A DNA stretch of 64,000 nt, from NCBI GenBank assembly GCA_013396655.1, contig WBMV01001018.1:434001-498000 (forward strand), in the 5' to 3' direction. The translations under genes and the position numbers were made by a program. The stretch comes from Campylorhamphus procurvoides. Its lineage: Eukaryota > Chordata > Aves > Passeriformes > Dendrocolaptidae. Each line of letters begins with the position of its first letter. Position 1 is the first letter of the stretch. The notes under the pieces are model-generated. The model had not been told where the DNA came from and made no database searches. It saw only the letters and a list, made by a program, of their open reading frames with translations. Shown piece after piece: positions 1-11,949 of the stretch.

Positions 1-3000
1 ATCCTAATGCAGGCATTGGCATGTGTCAGTCAGCGTGTGCCTGGAGGTGTGGGAGGCCAGGGGTGCCACTGGGAATGTCCCAGTGGGATAATGGGAGGGG
101 AGGGATGCCCTGCAGTGCAGCCTCCCTTTACTGAGCCCTGCTTGGGTCAGGCTGGCTTAAGGAAACAGCTTGGGCAGGGTATGTCAAAAATGTGGAAATC
201 TCTGTGCTTGTTTTCCTGCAAGAGAGGAGTCTTTGAGGATTTCGTTCTTCTGCCTTTGATAAAATGGTTCTTCAGTTTGTGTAATCATTGTGCAACCCAG
301 GCTTTTGGAAATGGGTTTTGTTTATTGTAAGGGAGGAGGCAGATGTTTCTTGTGAGAACTTATTTTCAGTGCTATATAACATAAAAACACAAAGTTTTTT
401 TACTGGGTGATCTAATCCATGACCACTCAGGCTGGTTATAACTTTGTGCTCTGGTTACTTCACCAGTTGTGTGGACTCTTCATTGAGAAAATAGAGCACC
501 ACTCATTGCTGTGAGCAGCGCTCAGCAATTAGGCAAGTGCTTTTAGGAACACCTATAGTGAATCCTGAAACACATCCTGAAGGGTTTTGAACTGCCAGCT
601 TGGCTATACTGTTGGATATTAATTACCCCCTCCATCCCCTGCACCCTTACTGGTTTTATTGCCATTGGAAATGTGGGAATGGTGAATCTCGAGTTGCACG
701 AATGAAGGAGCTGGTTTGAGGAAGAAAATTGATTATTAATTTTCACAAATGACTGTTGCAGCATTTAGTACTGATATCTGTGAGAGAATATAATGCAAAT
801 GATGATGGTATTTGCAGTGCACTCCCAAAGATCTCCTACAGGCCTCCTGTCCCCTGCTCTTTCATCATCATCATCCCTGTTCTACTGTGAGTTCTTAATG
901 TGTACTTAGAGCTCAGCACAAAGACAACAGCTAATGCAGTGAAATCACCTCTGCCTATTTCAGCACGAGTATTTTGGGGTGGATGGAGTTTCCCTACGTG
1001 CATAAGTGGGAGAATTTGGCTGTAGATTTGCCATGAGATCCCTCTTTCCAGGAGCAGCGCTTGGCACTTGTCATGGCAGGGGCTTAGTCAGAGCTTTGCA
1101 TCTCTGCGCTCCTGGGAGATGCTGTTGGTCTCCAGCCCCTCTCCCAGGTGGCCAGGCAAGGAACCAGCCCCTGGGATCAGAAACCACACACCCAGAAAGG
1201 GCTGCAACTCTGGTCTTTGTTCTCTTCATTGCTCAGTCACCACGCAAGGCTACTTAGAGGAAAAGACTATTTCTGGCATACCAAGGGTATCATTTGGAGG
1301 AATCAACTCGTGCTGTATGTTCTAGCCATTTTTTAAATGCAATTTGACGTTTCCCTTAAAGATGCCATGAGATCTGAAGCTCTGGCAGAAGATGAATGCT
1401 ATATTCTTCTAAACTACATCAGATACATAATGCACCCCCGGATGTGGCAACACTCGGATTTCCTCCCAAAAACTTCTTAGCAAGCAAATGTACAGAGTGG
1501 GAAGTGAAAAATTTCTTCCAGTGCAAGACTCCTGACATCTTTCCTACTACTAGTGCAAAAAAGGCATGATCTTTACTCACTGCATTTCACGCTCATGCTG
1601 TGGGAAATCTTTAAGGTGGTGATGCCTAAAGTGACTTGTAGGGAATAAAGACGAAGAAAGTCCTATATGTTACTGTAAAAAAACCCAACTCCCCCAAAGA
1701 ATGTAGCATTGCAAGATGTGGAGAGGTGACTCGGAATATAGATTTAAAATATAGAAATTAATAGAATTAATACCTAGAAATGAAGTGAGAGTGTGAATGA
1801 TTGCACAGCTTATCAGTCTTATTTTTGCATTCTCTAATGGCTCATTATTTTCCATGTACCTACACTCTCTTGCTTCACTTAACTCTGGAGCCCGAGTTGT
1901 CCAGCTCAGCTTCCAGCACTTTTTTTTTACCTCCTGAAGTCTGTCCTTCTTCTGAGTATCCAGTTATAGAATTCCTTATGCTGAGGTACTCACTTTAAAA
2001 AGAATTTGAAGGAAGATTTGAACTCTTGGAATGGGGGAGCAGTTCCTTGGCTCAGGTTCTGCAATCAAGTTGAAGGGCTGAACTTCTGAAATAAATCAGT
2101 GGGGTTTTTTTGTTTAATTCATAGACATGTCCACATCTTTACTGGGATAAACTAAAGGGCAAACCTTATCTGAGCTGCCAGTCTTAAAGATCTTTGCCAC
2201 TGCTTATCTTCACATTTTTATTGAGAAGGCAGAGAGCAGACTTGGAATTGTTGCTGTGCCAACATCTGTCTTCAAGCAGTGCTGTGCAGGTGTCTGGGAG
2301 GAATATTTCACACAATCAGATTGCCGAGGTCAGCGCAGAGTGCATTGTAGTCACCAGTGGCTGCAGGCCAGCGTTCCTCCCGAGGCTTTTCCACCAGCAG
2401 GGATCCTGTTCTCCCTCTGAACAGCTCAGAGAGCTCCAGGGTGCTGCAGCAGGGAGGGTGTTCACTCCAACCTTCACTTCACATGACATGGAAAGTTTTG
2501 AGATGCAAACATTAGGCAGGACCAGGATTCGGAGCTTCGTTCTCGGTTCTCTCTGGAGGGAATCATCAGCTGGAGGACTTTCTAAGTTGATGGGTTTGGG
2601 TTGGTTTCTTTGTTTTTCCTTTTTAAACAACCCAGTGAGAATTGAATATTGCTTAGCTGTAGCCTTAGGTTGCCTTAGGATGCTATGAGCAAGCAAAGGG
2701 GACAAACCATGGTTTCCAAGTGTGGGTCTGTGCTTTGTGGAACAATGAACCCGTTCTGTGGACACACACAGTGCAGTTCTACCAACTGGAAAAGCCCACA
2801 GCATCTTCTGAGGGACGTGTTGCCCATGGGAGGCCAGAGAGCTTTTCCTGAAGGAACAGAAGAGGAATGATTGAGAATATCACATCTCTAAGATGTGCCA
2901 GCAAAGTTTCATAGCAGCTGGAGTAGCTTTGGAGTTTTGTCTTTATTTTTGTAGAATTTTTCTCTGCTCATTCTATCCTCTTTCTGCTTTGTCTTAATAT
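1..3000. other. Unique non-coding sequence, no gene recognised
   Basis: I see no recognisable gene. The longest frames are 2194-2688 on the plus strand (164 codons) and 2316-2804 on the minus strand (162 codons). They overlap on opposite strands, carry no domain I know and have no upstream signal, so at most one could be real and probably neither is. A short TCAT repeat lies at about 861-872 and an octamer-like ATGCAAAT word near 793. The guanine-rich motif at 85-104 is listed separately. Confidence 0.6.
85..104 (+). other. Candidate G-quadruplex motif
   Basis: Four guanine runs of three or four bases are separated by loops of five, one and one bases, which fits the usual G3+N1-7 pattern. 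No promoter or gene is visible next to it, so any role is unknown. Confidence 0.5.
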
Positions 3001-3001
3001 T

Positions 3002-3148
3002 CTCTTCCTTTTCCCTTTACAGAATGAAAGCATAGTGAAAGATGGAATTTACTTTCCAAAAGGACAATTTTTAATGGAGTATAAAAGTAGGAAAAAGAAA
3101 TGTGTGTTTTCTCCATGTCCTCAATGTTTTTGCAGGGGGGAAAAATGA
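3002..3148 (+). other. Exon-like segment with a strong 3' splice site (speculative)
   Basis: A long pyrimidine-rich stretch ends in TTTACAG at 3016-3022, a strong-looking 3' splice acceptor. From 3023 one frame stays open for 41 codons (starting NESIVKDGIYFPKG) and closes at TGA 3146-3148. No good 5' splice donor is seen inside; the GTAGGA near 3086 is weak. I recognise no protein family. Strong acceptors beside short open frames are common by chance in vertebrate introns, so this is only a candidate, which could be internal, terminal or false. Confidence 0.12.
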
Positions 3149-3808
3149 TATTGTCATATGGAAGAATGGAAAGACAGCACATGAGGAAGTCCAGCAGCTG
3201 AGAATCACTGAGGGTGGCAGGGGATCTAATCCCACCTGCCTGTCCTTGTGTCCAGATGGGTTTTGGGCATCTCCAGGGATGGAGATTCCACCACCTCCCT
3301 GGGCAACCTGGTGGCTGTTTCATCCCTCTGCCTTGGGGTGGTGCAGTGGGAGGAGTGTGGAGGGCTTGGGGATGGCTGCTCCTGTGCACTCCATGACACA
3401 GGGCTGCTTCTGCAACCAGAAATGGCAAAATTAAGAAGAAAAAGGGGGGAAAAAGTTCCAAAGGGCAGTTTTATTTATAAAACACCTACTGCAGCTGTTT
3501 GTCATTGCAGACAGCAGCTTGCTTGCTTGCTTAATTGCTGGTTTATTTAGGAAAGCTCCAAGTTTGTTTGTAGACCAGACTTCTTGGCAAGTTTATTAAG
3601 AAATACAGTATATTACAAATTCTGTCCCTTTTAAATGAACTAATTACAATGGAAACTTCAACAGATGTTTGTATTTATCCGTGGAGATGAAATCTTGATG
3701 CAAGACTTTTTTAGTCCAACATTAATTGACTTAATAAATGCTTGAAGCTTAATGGAAGTTCCTCACAGCTTTAAAAAAGTTTTCTTAAAAAAACAGAATT
3801 ATGTGACT

Positions 3809-3866
3809 AGTAGAATGTTTTGGGTTGGAGGGGACCTTAAAGATCATCTAGTTCCAACCCCCTGTT
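3809..3866 (-). mobile_element. CR1 LINE 3' tail fragment
   Basis: Read on the plus strand this is the complement of a typical bird CR1 3' end: a TAGAATG-like start, then GGGTTGGAGGGGACC, then AGATCATCTAGTTCCAACC. This places the element on the minus strand. Only the last 55-60 bases of the 3' untranslated region are visible, so it is strongly 5'-truncated and carries no reverse transcriptase. The terminal 8-bp tandem repeat of CR1 is reduced to about one unit. CR1 elements usually lack target-site duplications, and I see none. Confidence 0.88.
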
Positions 3867-6800
3867 AAGATATATATAAGTGAGATGAGTTTTCTCCCTG
3901 GAAAAAGAGACTTTAAAAGGCCCCAAAGCACCAAGTAAATCACATCCATCTTCCTCTCTGCTTTTGGGGAGGTGGCATAGTGGGACAGGAACGACCCCTC
4001 AAGACAGTTCAGTCATATTTCAGATATATTTATCTATTTTTATTTTCACAGCTGTGGACCCTAGGAAGATTTATTTGCTACAAAATTGAGGACTAGTAGT
4101 CTTAAAACTTACCAGGGCTTTGGCAATGAGCTGTTCAGTAAGGAGCCAGGAGCCTGAGAGGGTGGGTTGTGAGGCTCTCTGGTTTCTGTGGGATTCCTGT
4201 GGAAGGATTCTGAACTTCCTGCTCTCAGAAGCCTGTCGCTTTATTTTGGGACAAAACAAATATACTGGTAGGAAGAGGAGTCTAGGATTTCTTTCAAAGC
4301 TGGAGATGTGGTGTGTACAGTGCAGGTCACTGGTTCCATGCCCACGTGTCACTGCTGTTGGTGTCCTCCTAATCCTGATGTTCTCCTGTTGTCTCAAGGT
4401 GGGGGTGATTTTATTCAATTACCATCCAAGATGATGGCTTGTTTTAGAGAATTTTTGGGTTTTTTTAAAAAACTGCTCTGTAATGCAGATACTGCTTTTG
4501 CAATTTCACAATTTCTTCAGCTGCTTGAAATCATCCCAGGGTTGTGTCTCAGCTTGGCAAGCTGTAAACCGGGGGACTGCCACAGCAGGTTTTGATGGCT
4601 GGATTAAAGAAAGTGGTGCTGCAAAATGCTTCCCTCCTTCCAAAACAGCAGTGAGAAGTTAGCCACACACCGAGTGGCACTTCTCTTGCAAAGCAGTGCA
4701 TCTTTATAGCATGTGCCTTAAAAATATGCAAATGGACTCAGAAATCGGCAAGTTAAATTTAGTGGTGATTAAGTGAAATCATAAGTTATACTTTATCATA
4801 TCTTTCAATCTCCTTTTCTGCTTTCCCTGGGCAGCAGCAGAGGGTTTTTTTCCCTAAGGTGCCAAGTTTAGTTTATAAATTGGAAATGTGTAAGGAAAGA
4901 ATGTTCTCTGCACTGACTCACTCTGGTGTCTGGTCTTTATTCCAGGCTGTATTGATGACAAAGTATGCTATGAATTTAGAACATCCACAGCCCTGCAGAG
5001 GTGGCAAATTGCTTTCTGCTTTACCTCCAGTGTTTGCATGCTCATCAAGCTCGCCTCTTGACCTTTTCTACACCAAGTTCCTCTCCACAGCACAGCAGTG
5101 GCACAGGTGTGCTCTGTCAGGCAGGAATGCAGCTTTTCTGGGGTATCAGTTTGTAAAACTCTCCTGCTTTCCTCCCTTTGCATTCAGAAGTATGAGTATT
5201 CTCTATTTTGAATTTTTTTTCTATTAACCCTGAAAGCTTATATAGTTGATAAACCTTTGAAATACCATCTACAGACTAAAAAGGAAAAAAATACATTTTT
5301 GCTTATTATATATTTTAGTCTCATGTAAACTCTGCTGGCCAATCAGAAATCATTTCTGTTAAAATTCAAACATGAAGTATTTTTAAAGCCTTCTGTTTTA
5401 AATGGGAAGCCACCAGAAAGAGACATTGGAAGACAAGCCATGTGAGTGCTGTTGCATCTGACCTAACACTCTGTTCCTTTTTCTTCTCTGGGAACCCTTC
5501 CATTCCCTGCCCTGGGATGTGCATCCTTGGAGCAGCAGGCTGAGCAGCTTCCCCCACATCCCAAAATCACTTGGTGGGGAGAAGAGCTTTTCTGGATCTG
5601 CCACTTGACATGCACACAGGCAGCCCAGGAGGGAAGGTTCCTTCCCTCCCCTAATGTGTTATTTTTGTTATTTGTGCAAGGAATTGAGTTAGCTCCCAAA
5701 ATAAGTGACTTGGGTGTTAGACTGCTTGACAGAAATTGTTTTGTCATGCCCAATGATGTGCATAAGTGCTCTATATGTGGGATTTGGTTATGCCAGATGG
5801 TGTATCAATGCCTCGGAGAGCTCTGCAATTAATTGGGTTTGTTTCCTGCCTGTCTCTTGACTGGGGCACTGAGACAGCTTCCCTCTCACTGGTGAGATTC
5901 AGGACTAAATCAAACTCTTACACACCTAGGTCAGCAAATTATTTCCACAGTCCTTTACAAGGGTGTTTTTTCCTTGAAGACAGATGATGGGTGTAGGAGA
6001 GGGAAACAAGTCTTCAGAGAAGCTACTCGAAGAGCCTTGGTGTTCCTTATGGGGATTTACAAAGAACAAACTCACAGCAATAACTCTGTCAATCTTGACC
6101 TGGAAATTTGGGTTTATTGCTACGTAAATATGGGCTTGGTTTTGGAGCTGTCGTTATCTTTGCTCTGGGTAATTGCCTACAGATCGATCAAAATCCTAAA
6201 AATAGCAGCTGATAAGATATGGACATGCTCTTCATTTTTTATTAATCTGAGGTGATGCCATCAATGTAGTAATTACTTTTCCGTGCACTAATTTTAATAG
6301 TGCTTGAATCTGGAGGGTTTTTTTTTTTAATTTCTTCCACCTGGAAATACATTTTAAAACTTCTAGTACATTTAATTCTTTCGCTATTACTTTTAATTTA
6401 TCTGTAGATTTGAGCACATTTCTCATCTGTGGCATGCAGTTCAATTCTATGACTTTCACCAAACTTGAAAAAACCTCTAGGACTGTATTTGGGTTTTTTC
6501 CAAAAGTTGTTTGTCTTTTTGCCCTCTAAAATACATTTGTGCTACTGGAGTATTGTTTTCTGTCACCCAATTAATCTGTGCAATTGTTTGCTCGTCCAGT
6601 CCAACAATTTTAAGCTCCTCACTTCTCTTACAGACATACTATTGTGTTGTTGCACACATACATTTGTCCCATAGTCAAGTGGCATCCTAATTCTCATGGA
6701 AACCTTATGGGTTTAGGATGAGGAGCGCCGTGTGTGGGTTGGAGGGGTGGACAGGTGTCCATGGAGCAGCTGAGGGATGTGGTGCCGTGGGCTTGGAGGA

Positions 6801-7180
6801 TGCTCTGTGAGGCAGGAGCTGCTCCTGCAGCAGCCGGTGACATTTCAGTGCCATCCCGACTTTGGTGTCACCCCATGCTCCGTGTCCCTGCTGTGCGCGG
6901 GTGGAGGGCATGGGATGGGTAATTAAACTTTGAGCCAACAAACACCCTGCAGGGGCAGGGCCTTTGAAGAGCAGGAGATCACAAGAACCAGTTCCTGTTG
7001 GTTGCTTTGCTTCAGATGCAGCTTCATGTGGAGCTCAGGCTGAGCCCTCCTGGCCCCGGCAGCAGCCTGAGTGTTGTGTGTGGAGCAAACAGGGCACACA
7101 GGGCACGGCCCCATCCTCTGCACCTGGGGGGACACTCAGTAGGGCTCCTCTGAAATGGATGGGGACATTGGGACTGCACT
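3867..7180. other. Unique non-coding sequence, no gene recognised
   Basis: Frames here reach at most 122 codons (4859-5227, plus) and overlap others on both strands. The 4071-4418 minus and 4120-4434 plus frames are antisense shadows of each other. The stretch is AT-rich around 5200-5400 and 6230-6400 and more GC-rich at 6720-7150. I see no splice pattern, RNA gene or repeat family that I can name. Confidence 0.55.
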
Positions 7181-7348
7181 GGAATCTATTTCTCTTCCAA
7201 ATGTCTTTGGTTTCTTTTGTAGCAAAGATTGGAACATGAAATTCAGCTTTATTACGTCATCAGGATTGATGCCTATAAATTCACATCAGAAGAAGCCACA
7301 GCCTTTCAGTATGTTATCTTGGGGCAAAACTGGGATCCAATCAGATGA
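7181..7348 (+). other. Exon-like segment flanked by plausible splice sites (speculative)
   Basis: A pyrimidine-rich stretch ends in TTCTTTTGTAG at 7212-7222, a good 3' splice acceptor. The next 86 bases (7223-7308) are open in the frame beginning QRLEHEIQLYYVIRID and are followed by GTATGT at 7309, a reasonable 5' splice donor. Unspliced, the same frame would end at TGA 7346-7348. Both splice sites and a charged, exon-like amino-acid composition make this the best plus-strand exon candidate in the window. I recognise no family and no partner exon, so it may be chance. The competing ATG frame 7155-7358 runs through the same bases in another frame. Confidence 0.18.
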
Positions 7349-7573
7349 AAAAGATTAGAATTCAGTCTTACTTTTTGATAGTAATGTTATTCTGCAGATG
7401 AAGCTTCATGTGAAGGTGTTGCCTGACAGTCATGACATGATCCCAGTCAACTATTCAAAACTCATCACCTTCAGTGTGTCTCTAATACAGCCCTGATAAC
7501 ACTCATAGGCCAGGAGGGGTAGTACAGGCAGTGAGATACCTTCTGAAACATACATATACACTGTGCATATAGT

Positions 7574-7590
7574 TATATATATATATATAT
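7574..7590. repeat. Short (AT)n microsatellite
   Basis: An alternating TA run of 17 bases sits in a slightly longer alternating purine-pyrimidine stretch (about 7561-7610) that also contains GTATACACAC and CTGTGTGCAC. It is a common simple repeat with no other sign of function. Confidence 0.8.
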
Positions 7591-7599
7591 GTATACACA

Positions 7600-10500
7600 C
7601 CTGTGTGCACAGAACTCAGGCTTTATAACAAATCTTACCTGAAAAGGTCAGGACTGAAGGTCAGTCTGCTCAGTGCCCCAAGTGCACTATCAGTTCTTTT
7701 TGGATCCAAGTGGAGAATATTTGTTTGCTACAGTCAGTTTTGAGATGGTATGTGTTATTCACTGTCAGGAAGTTCATTCTCCAAGTAATAAATAGATCTG
7801 TCAGAAAACATTTTACCTGCCTTAGAAACATGTTGGAGGGGGAAGGGGGTGGGGAAAGAAGTCTTTATAGAGTAACATGTGCTTCCTGCTGACTTTGTAA
7901 AGAATTTGAGGGTACACAGTAAACTTTTATAAAGAATTTATAGTTTCCTGGCTCACATTTACTGTGTATTGATAAGAATAATCTGATTGTTTTAACACTG
8001 CTCTATTGGCTCGTATTCTTTTCTCTGCCTTCCACTGGTGTTTTTTTAAATGAGTCAAAAACAAACAATCTGCCTGGGGAGGACTCGAGAGCAGAACTTA
8101 AAAGTTCAGAACCAGAAAATTGTTTTCTTGTATGGGACAGCACCTGGCTGACCCTTTGTTGTTTGAATGTGGCCCGAAATTCTTTGTGGTTTGAGTGTAA
8201 AACCTCTGCCTGCCATTGCCCTCTGGCAATTGGCAAGTCAGTGCTGAGCTGGAGATGTTTGAGTTGAGAAAATGAGCAAGTGGGTGGTGGTGGCTGCAAA
8301 TGTCCCCAGCGTTATCCCAGTGAGCAGAGAGGGAGCATCAGGATGGGAGTAACAACAAACAGGCTGAAGATTGTACATGTGAAATGTCCTGATCCACCTG
8401 AAAATATCTATTTTTACTGCGTGGTTGAGATAACTGTCTAGTCTCTGGGGTGGAGTGGAAGGATTTCATAGCCCAACTGAGTGGGCTTTTCTTCTTTTCT
8501 TTTTCTATTTAACTTCAAGGCAAAGTGTGACCTTCTAATGCCTTTTTAACCTCTGGGCGCTTTTTCAGCACTGAAGCAATTTACTGGCAAACAGTAATTA
8601 ACGTGAAGGGAAACACATCCTTGAGTTTTATTGTACCTCAGTATATGGGTCAAATTAATAATGCTGCAGAGGTATCAGTTGTGGCATTTGAAAATATCAG
8701 AAGAAAAAAAGTCAGCAGACTTAATTTAAAATAAATACGTTCAAAGAGCTAAGGAAGAGAGCACGTTTTAACAAAGTGTTTTGAATGCTTAAACTTTTTG
8801 GAGGTTTTTAATACAATTTTATTATTTTGGGATGCTCAGAGGAAGGTTTGGAGTTATTTAGGTTTTTGTGTGGTTCAGTATAGGATTTTTCAGTGACAGC
8901 TATTTAGTGCAATCTAACTTTTGCCTTATGAAGGATCAGAAACCCCCCAAAAATGAATCACTAAACTTCTAACACATAATATTTTCAAAGCCTATTGCTA
9001 AGTGTTTAGAGGCACTAACATACTGCTCACCTTGGTTTGGGCTTAAGGAGATTGACTTAGAGGGGATAAAAAAAAAAGAGAAGTGAATTAGAACATAGAG
9101 ATTGGGTGAAGCAGCATCTTAATTTTTAAAATATCAGCTGTTTAACAGGTTGAAATGAGGCACAGGGTTTGTAGGACACAGAACTGGGTCCTCTCTCTGA
9201 GGGTGTGCCAAAGGGACCTCCTCTGCTCTTGGGTTTTGTTCTTTAAAGCACTCTGACATCACCTCTGGAGCACAAGCAGGGGGTGTGAAGGGCAGAGTGA
9301 ACCAGGTCCTGATGACCTTCCCAACGGAAAGAACAAGAAGAAAACGGTGGTGGGAGGGCAGAAAGAAATCTAAATTCACTCAGTGGTTTTTACTACTCGA
9401 GAACCCTCTCCCAGGCTATTTATAAAATATTAGTTTGCATTACACAGCTGAAGGAATTCACAAAATGTTAAAGCTGTGACTAAACCCAGCCTGTTAGGGT
9501 TTTTCCCTTTGGTGCTCAGAGAAATGGGAGTTGAGGGAATTGACAGTGAAACATGGCAATAGGAATGGAACTAAGAATGGCTATTTTCAATGAGGCGGAA
9601 GGGAATTCAACCCAAACACAAACTGCAGTGCCATTCCCCAAGTAATGTAAGGAATGCATTGCTCTGGGAGAACTTCCCTCTACCCCCCAGCCCATCCTCC
9701 AGTCCTGCAGCTCTGCAAAGGTCAGCTCTGGAAAAGCTGGGAAAGATGGTAGGAAAAAGCCAGGGCTGGAAACTCTGGAGAAGGGCCTTTGAAAGGGGAT
9801 CATGTTCATTCTCTAGGCCACACAGCATTAGGAATTTCCATAAGGGTAAAAGAATTTACAATGTGCAGCCTATGCATAAGCAGCTCTTGCAGCCTGTAAA
9901 ACTCGGCGTGTTTTTCCAGTGGGGAGGCTGGAGTTGCTCCTGCAGGAATCTCTGCCTTCCCTCCTGCCTCTGCTGGGTGACATCCCAGCGTGCTGTGCCC
10001 TGGGAGGGTCCCTGTGCCACTGCACACACTGGAAAACTTCCTGGGTAACAGATCACCAAGGGTGGGATTGTGACACAACACCATAATGAGGCTCCCTCTG
10101 ATGCTGAGCATAGCAAAATTATCCAATTTCGCTGTGAAATGAGGATTTTTAAGTTTTGTAACTTGCATGGTTACTTTTGGTATTCAAGAAGTGTGTTTAG
10201 TAGGAACAAAGAGGGCTTTTTAAACTTTATTGAGACATCCTAAGTAATTATAGTAAATATGATGATAAATTATCCTTTATTGCAGTGGTGTTCCCAGGAA
10301 TGAAGGGTAGAAAATACTAGAGGTGAATGTGTGTCCCTCCACTCTTGTTGACACTGGTAATCCGTCAGGAGAACTGAGTATTTGGCCTGAAATGTCGCAA
10401 AGGTCACACTAAGATTCACTGCTGTAACCAGTAATATACCTTGGAATCTTGTTTGCAGAGCTCCATTTAACTGTGAGACCCAAGCATTTTCCTCCTGTCA

Positions 10501-11322
10501 CTGCTCATTGCTGCCTGAATGGACCTTGAGCTTGAGCAGTTGTGTCAGGGAGCTCCTGCCTTTCCACAAATGTCATGGAGCTTGTTGTGTCCTTAAAAGT
10601 TTCTTCTTCTTCATCAGCTCGAACAGATTTTCAGTTTAGTGCTGTCAGGAAGGATTTAGATGATGCTTTCAGTCTGTACTTGGTGCTTGCTTGCTGTGCC
10701 ACCTTTGCCTGCAGAAGGCTCAGCCTTTCCCCAGAAGGTTCCAGCAGAACCAGAACGTGGCAGCCAAGACCAGAGACACGAGGCGTGATGTTTCCTGCCT
10801 GCTGGGCCCAGTTCTCCCCTCTCCATTTCCAAAAAAACCCCACCACGAGGACAGAAACAGAAGGGCATGGCCCCTTGTCCTGCACTTACTGTGTGGGGAT
10901 GGCAGAGAATGATCCTTCCTTGGCACGTGTTGGAGGTGGGAATGCACTATGGAACTATCCAGGATGGCTTTGGTTTGGTGGGACCAGCAAAGATTCCACT
11001 CACAGCAACTGCTCACCTTTGATTCAGCAGACCAAAGCAGTGGCCTTTTCCATGCACAGGGGAGAGATCCAAAAGGAAAGCACTAATTTTTCATCCCAAC
11101 AGAATACAAAGGTCAGAATATTTCTGAGTTGGTGCCGTGGAGTTTGTGCAATGCTTTGTAGTGAGCTGTGGTTTCAGAACAGAGCAGTTATTCAGGTTTA
11201 GGAACATGAAAAGAGTTTTATGAGGTTGAGTATAAAGAAGTGTTTCCAAGTTATGTTAGGAAGGCAGATATAGTTACTCTTGAGAAAATCTTTTGAAATA
11301 CCAGATTGATAGATAGCTATAA
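7600..11322. other. Non-coding sequence; holds the longest ATG frame of the window
   Basis: The frame 10542-11201 (plus, 219 codons) is the longest in the window. Its translation is rich in serine, threonine and arginine with no domain, signal peptide or repeat that I recognise, and frames of 70-98 codons overlap it on the opposite strand. I take it as a chance frame in locally GC-rich DNA. The part at about 8540-8760 is AT-rich, free of simple repeats and contains homeodomain-like words such as GTAATTAAC, so it could be a conserved non-coding element, but conservation cannot be judged from one sequence. Confidence 0.5.
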
Positions 11323-11386
11323 CTCCTTCCTTTCTTTCTTTTTCTCTTTCTTTTTCTTTCTTTCTTTCTTTCTCTCTTTCTCTCTT

Positions 11387-11478
<92 letters not shown>

Positions 11479-11621
11479 TCTTTCTTTCTTTCTCTTCTCT
11501 TTCTTTTCTTTTTCTTTCTTTCTTTCTTTTCTTTCTTTTCTTCTCTCTCTCTTGCTTTCTCTCTCTTTCTTTCTCTCTCTTGCTTTCCTTCTTTTCCTTC
11601 CTTTCCTTCTTCCTTTCTCCT
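11323..11621. repeat. Polypyrimidine/polypurine microsatellite tract
   Basis: All 299 plus-strand bases are C or T except single guanines at 11554 and 11582. The left part is mainly TTTC units. From 11385 to 11480 there are eight uninterrupted copies of the 12-base unit TTTCTCTCTCTC. The right part is mixed TTTC, TTTTC and TCTC. Such homopurine-homopyrimidine runs can form triplex (H-DNA) structures and are prone to length change. The repetitive frames 11274-11633 (minus, Lys/Arg/Glu) and 11306-11623 (plus, Ser/Leu/Phe) are by-products: neither strand of this repeat contains a stop codon. Confidence 0.97.
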
Positions 11622-11623
11622 AA

Positions 11624-11947
11624 CTAGCACCATTCTGCAATAGAAGTGCAGTCAGTTGCTTCAGCGATTAAATCTTTGAAACTGCTTAAAGGCTCTGGAA
11701 TGGCTTTGTATGAGTAGAAATAAGTCTGGCTTGGGTAAGTTCCTGCCTGTGCACAAGGCTTGGTGGCCACAGCTCGTATCAGTGGCTTTGCTGGTGAGAG
11801 TAACTGGACTGGAGCACGTGCCAGTTTGAGTGATGCTGAAATGCCAGACTGGGTTTGGGCTGCTGAACGCTTTGGGTCAGCGGGCAGGACTGAGGTGGTG
11901 TGAAGAGCTTTGCTGCATTTAAAGGCATTTTGTAGCTTGGAGGACAC
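11624..11947 (-). other. Protein-like open frame beside the pyrimidine tract, possible terminal exon (speculative)
   Basis: On the minus strand a CATACAG acceptor-like site (AG at 11949-11948) precedes a frame that starts VSSKLQNAFKCSKALHTT at 11947 and runs 107 codons to TAG at 11626-11624. Without splicing the frame continues up to an ATG ending at 11983, giving 119 codons. The translation is rich in Ala, Ser, Pro and Thr, with Lys and few acidic residues in its first two thirds, somewhat like a mitochondrial presequence. Codon third positions are varied, and no long opposing frame covers it, unlike most frames here. I recognise no family and see no start context, so chance is quite possible. 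Downstream on this strand the pyrimidine tract reads as polypurine and would form the 3' untranslated region. Confidence 0.18.
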
Positions 11948-11949
11948 CT

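Noticed and set aside
7838..7860. Guanine-rich GGAGGGGGAAGGGGGTGGGG as a G-quadruplex
   Set aside because: Only three runs of three or more guanines; folding would need unusual two-base contributions.
10542..11201. 219-codon frame, the longest ATG-to-stop frame in the window
   Set aside because: No domain, no family resemblance, several competing frames on the opposite strand and local GC enrichment. A frame of this length is plausible by chance in 64 kb.
11274..11633. 119-codon Lys/Arg/Glu-rich frame (minus) and 105-codon Ser/Leu/Phe frame (plus, 11306-11623)
   Set aside because: Both are translations of the CT/GA microsatellite, which contains no stop codon on either strand.
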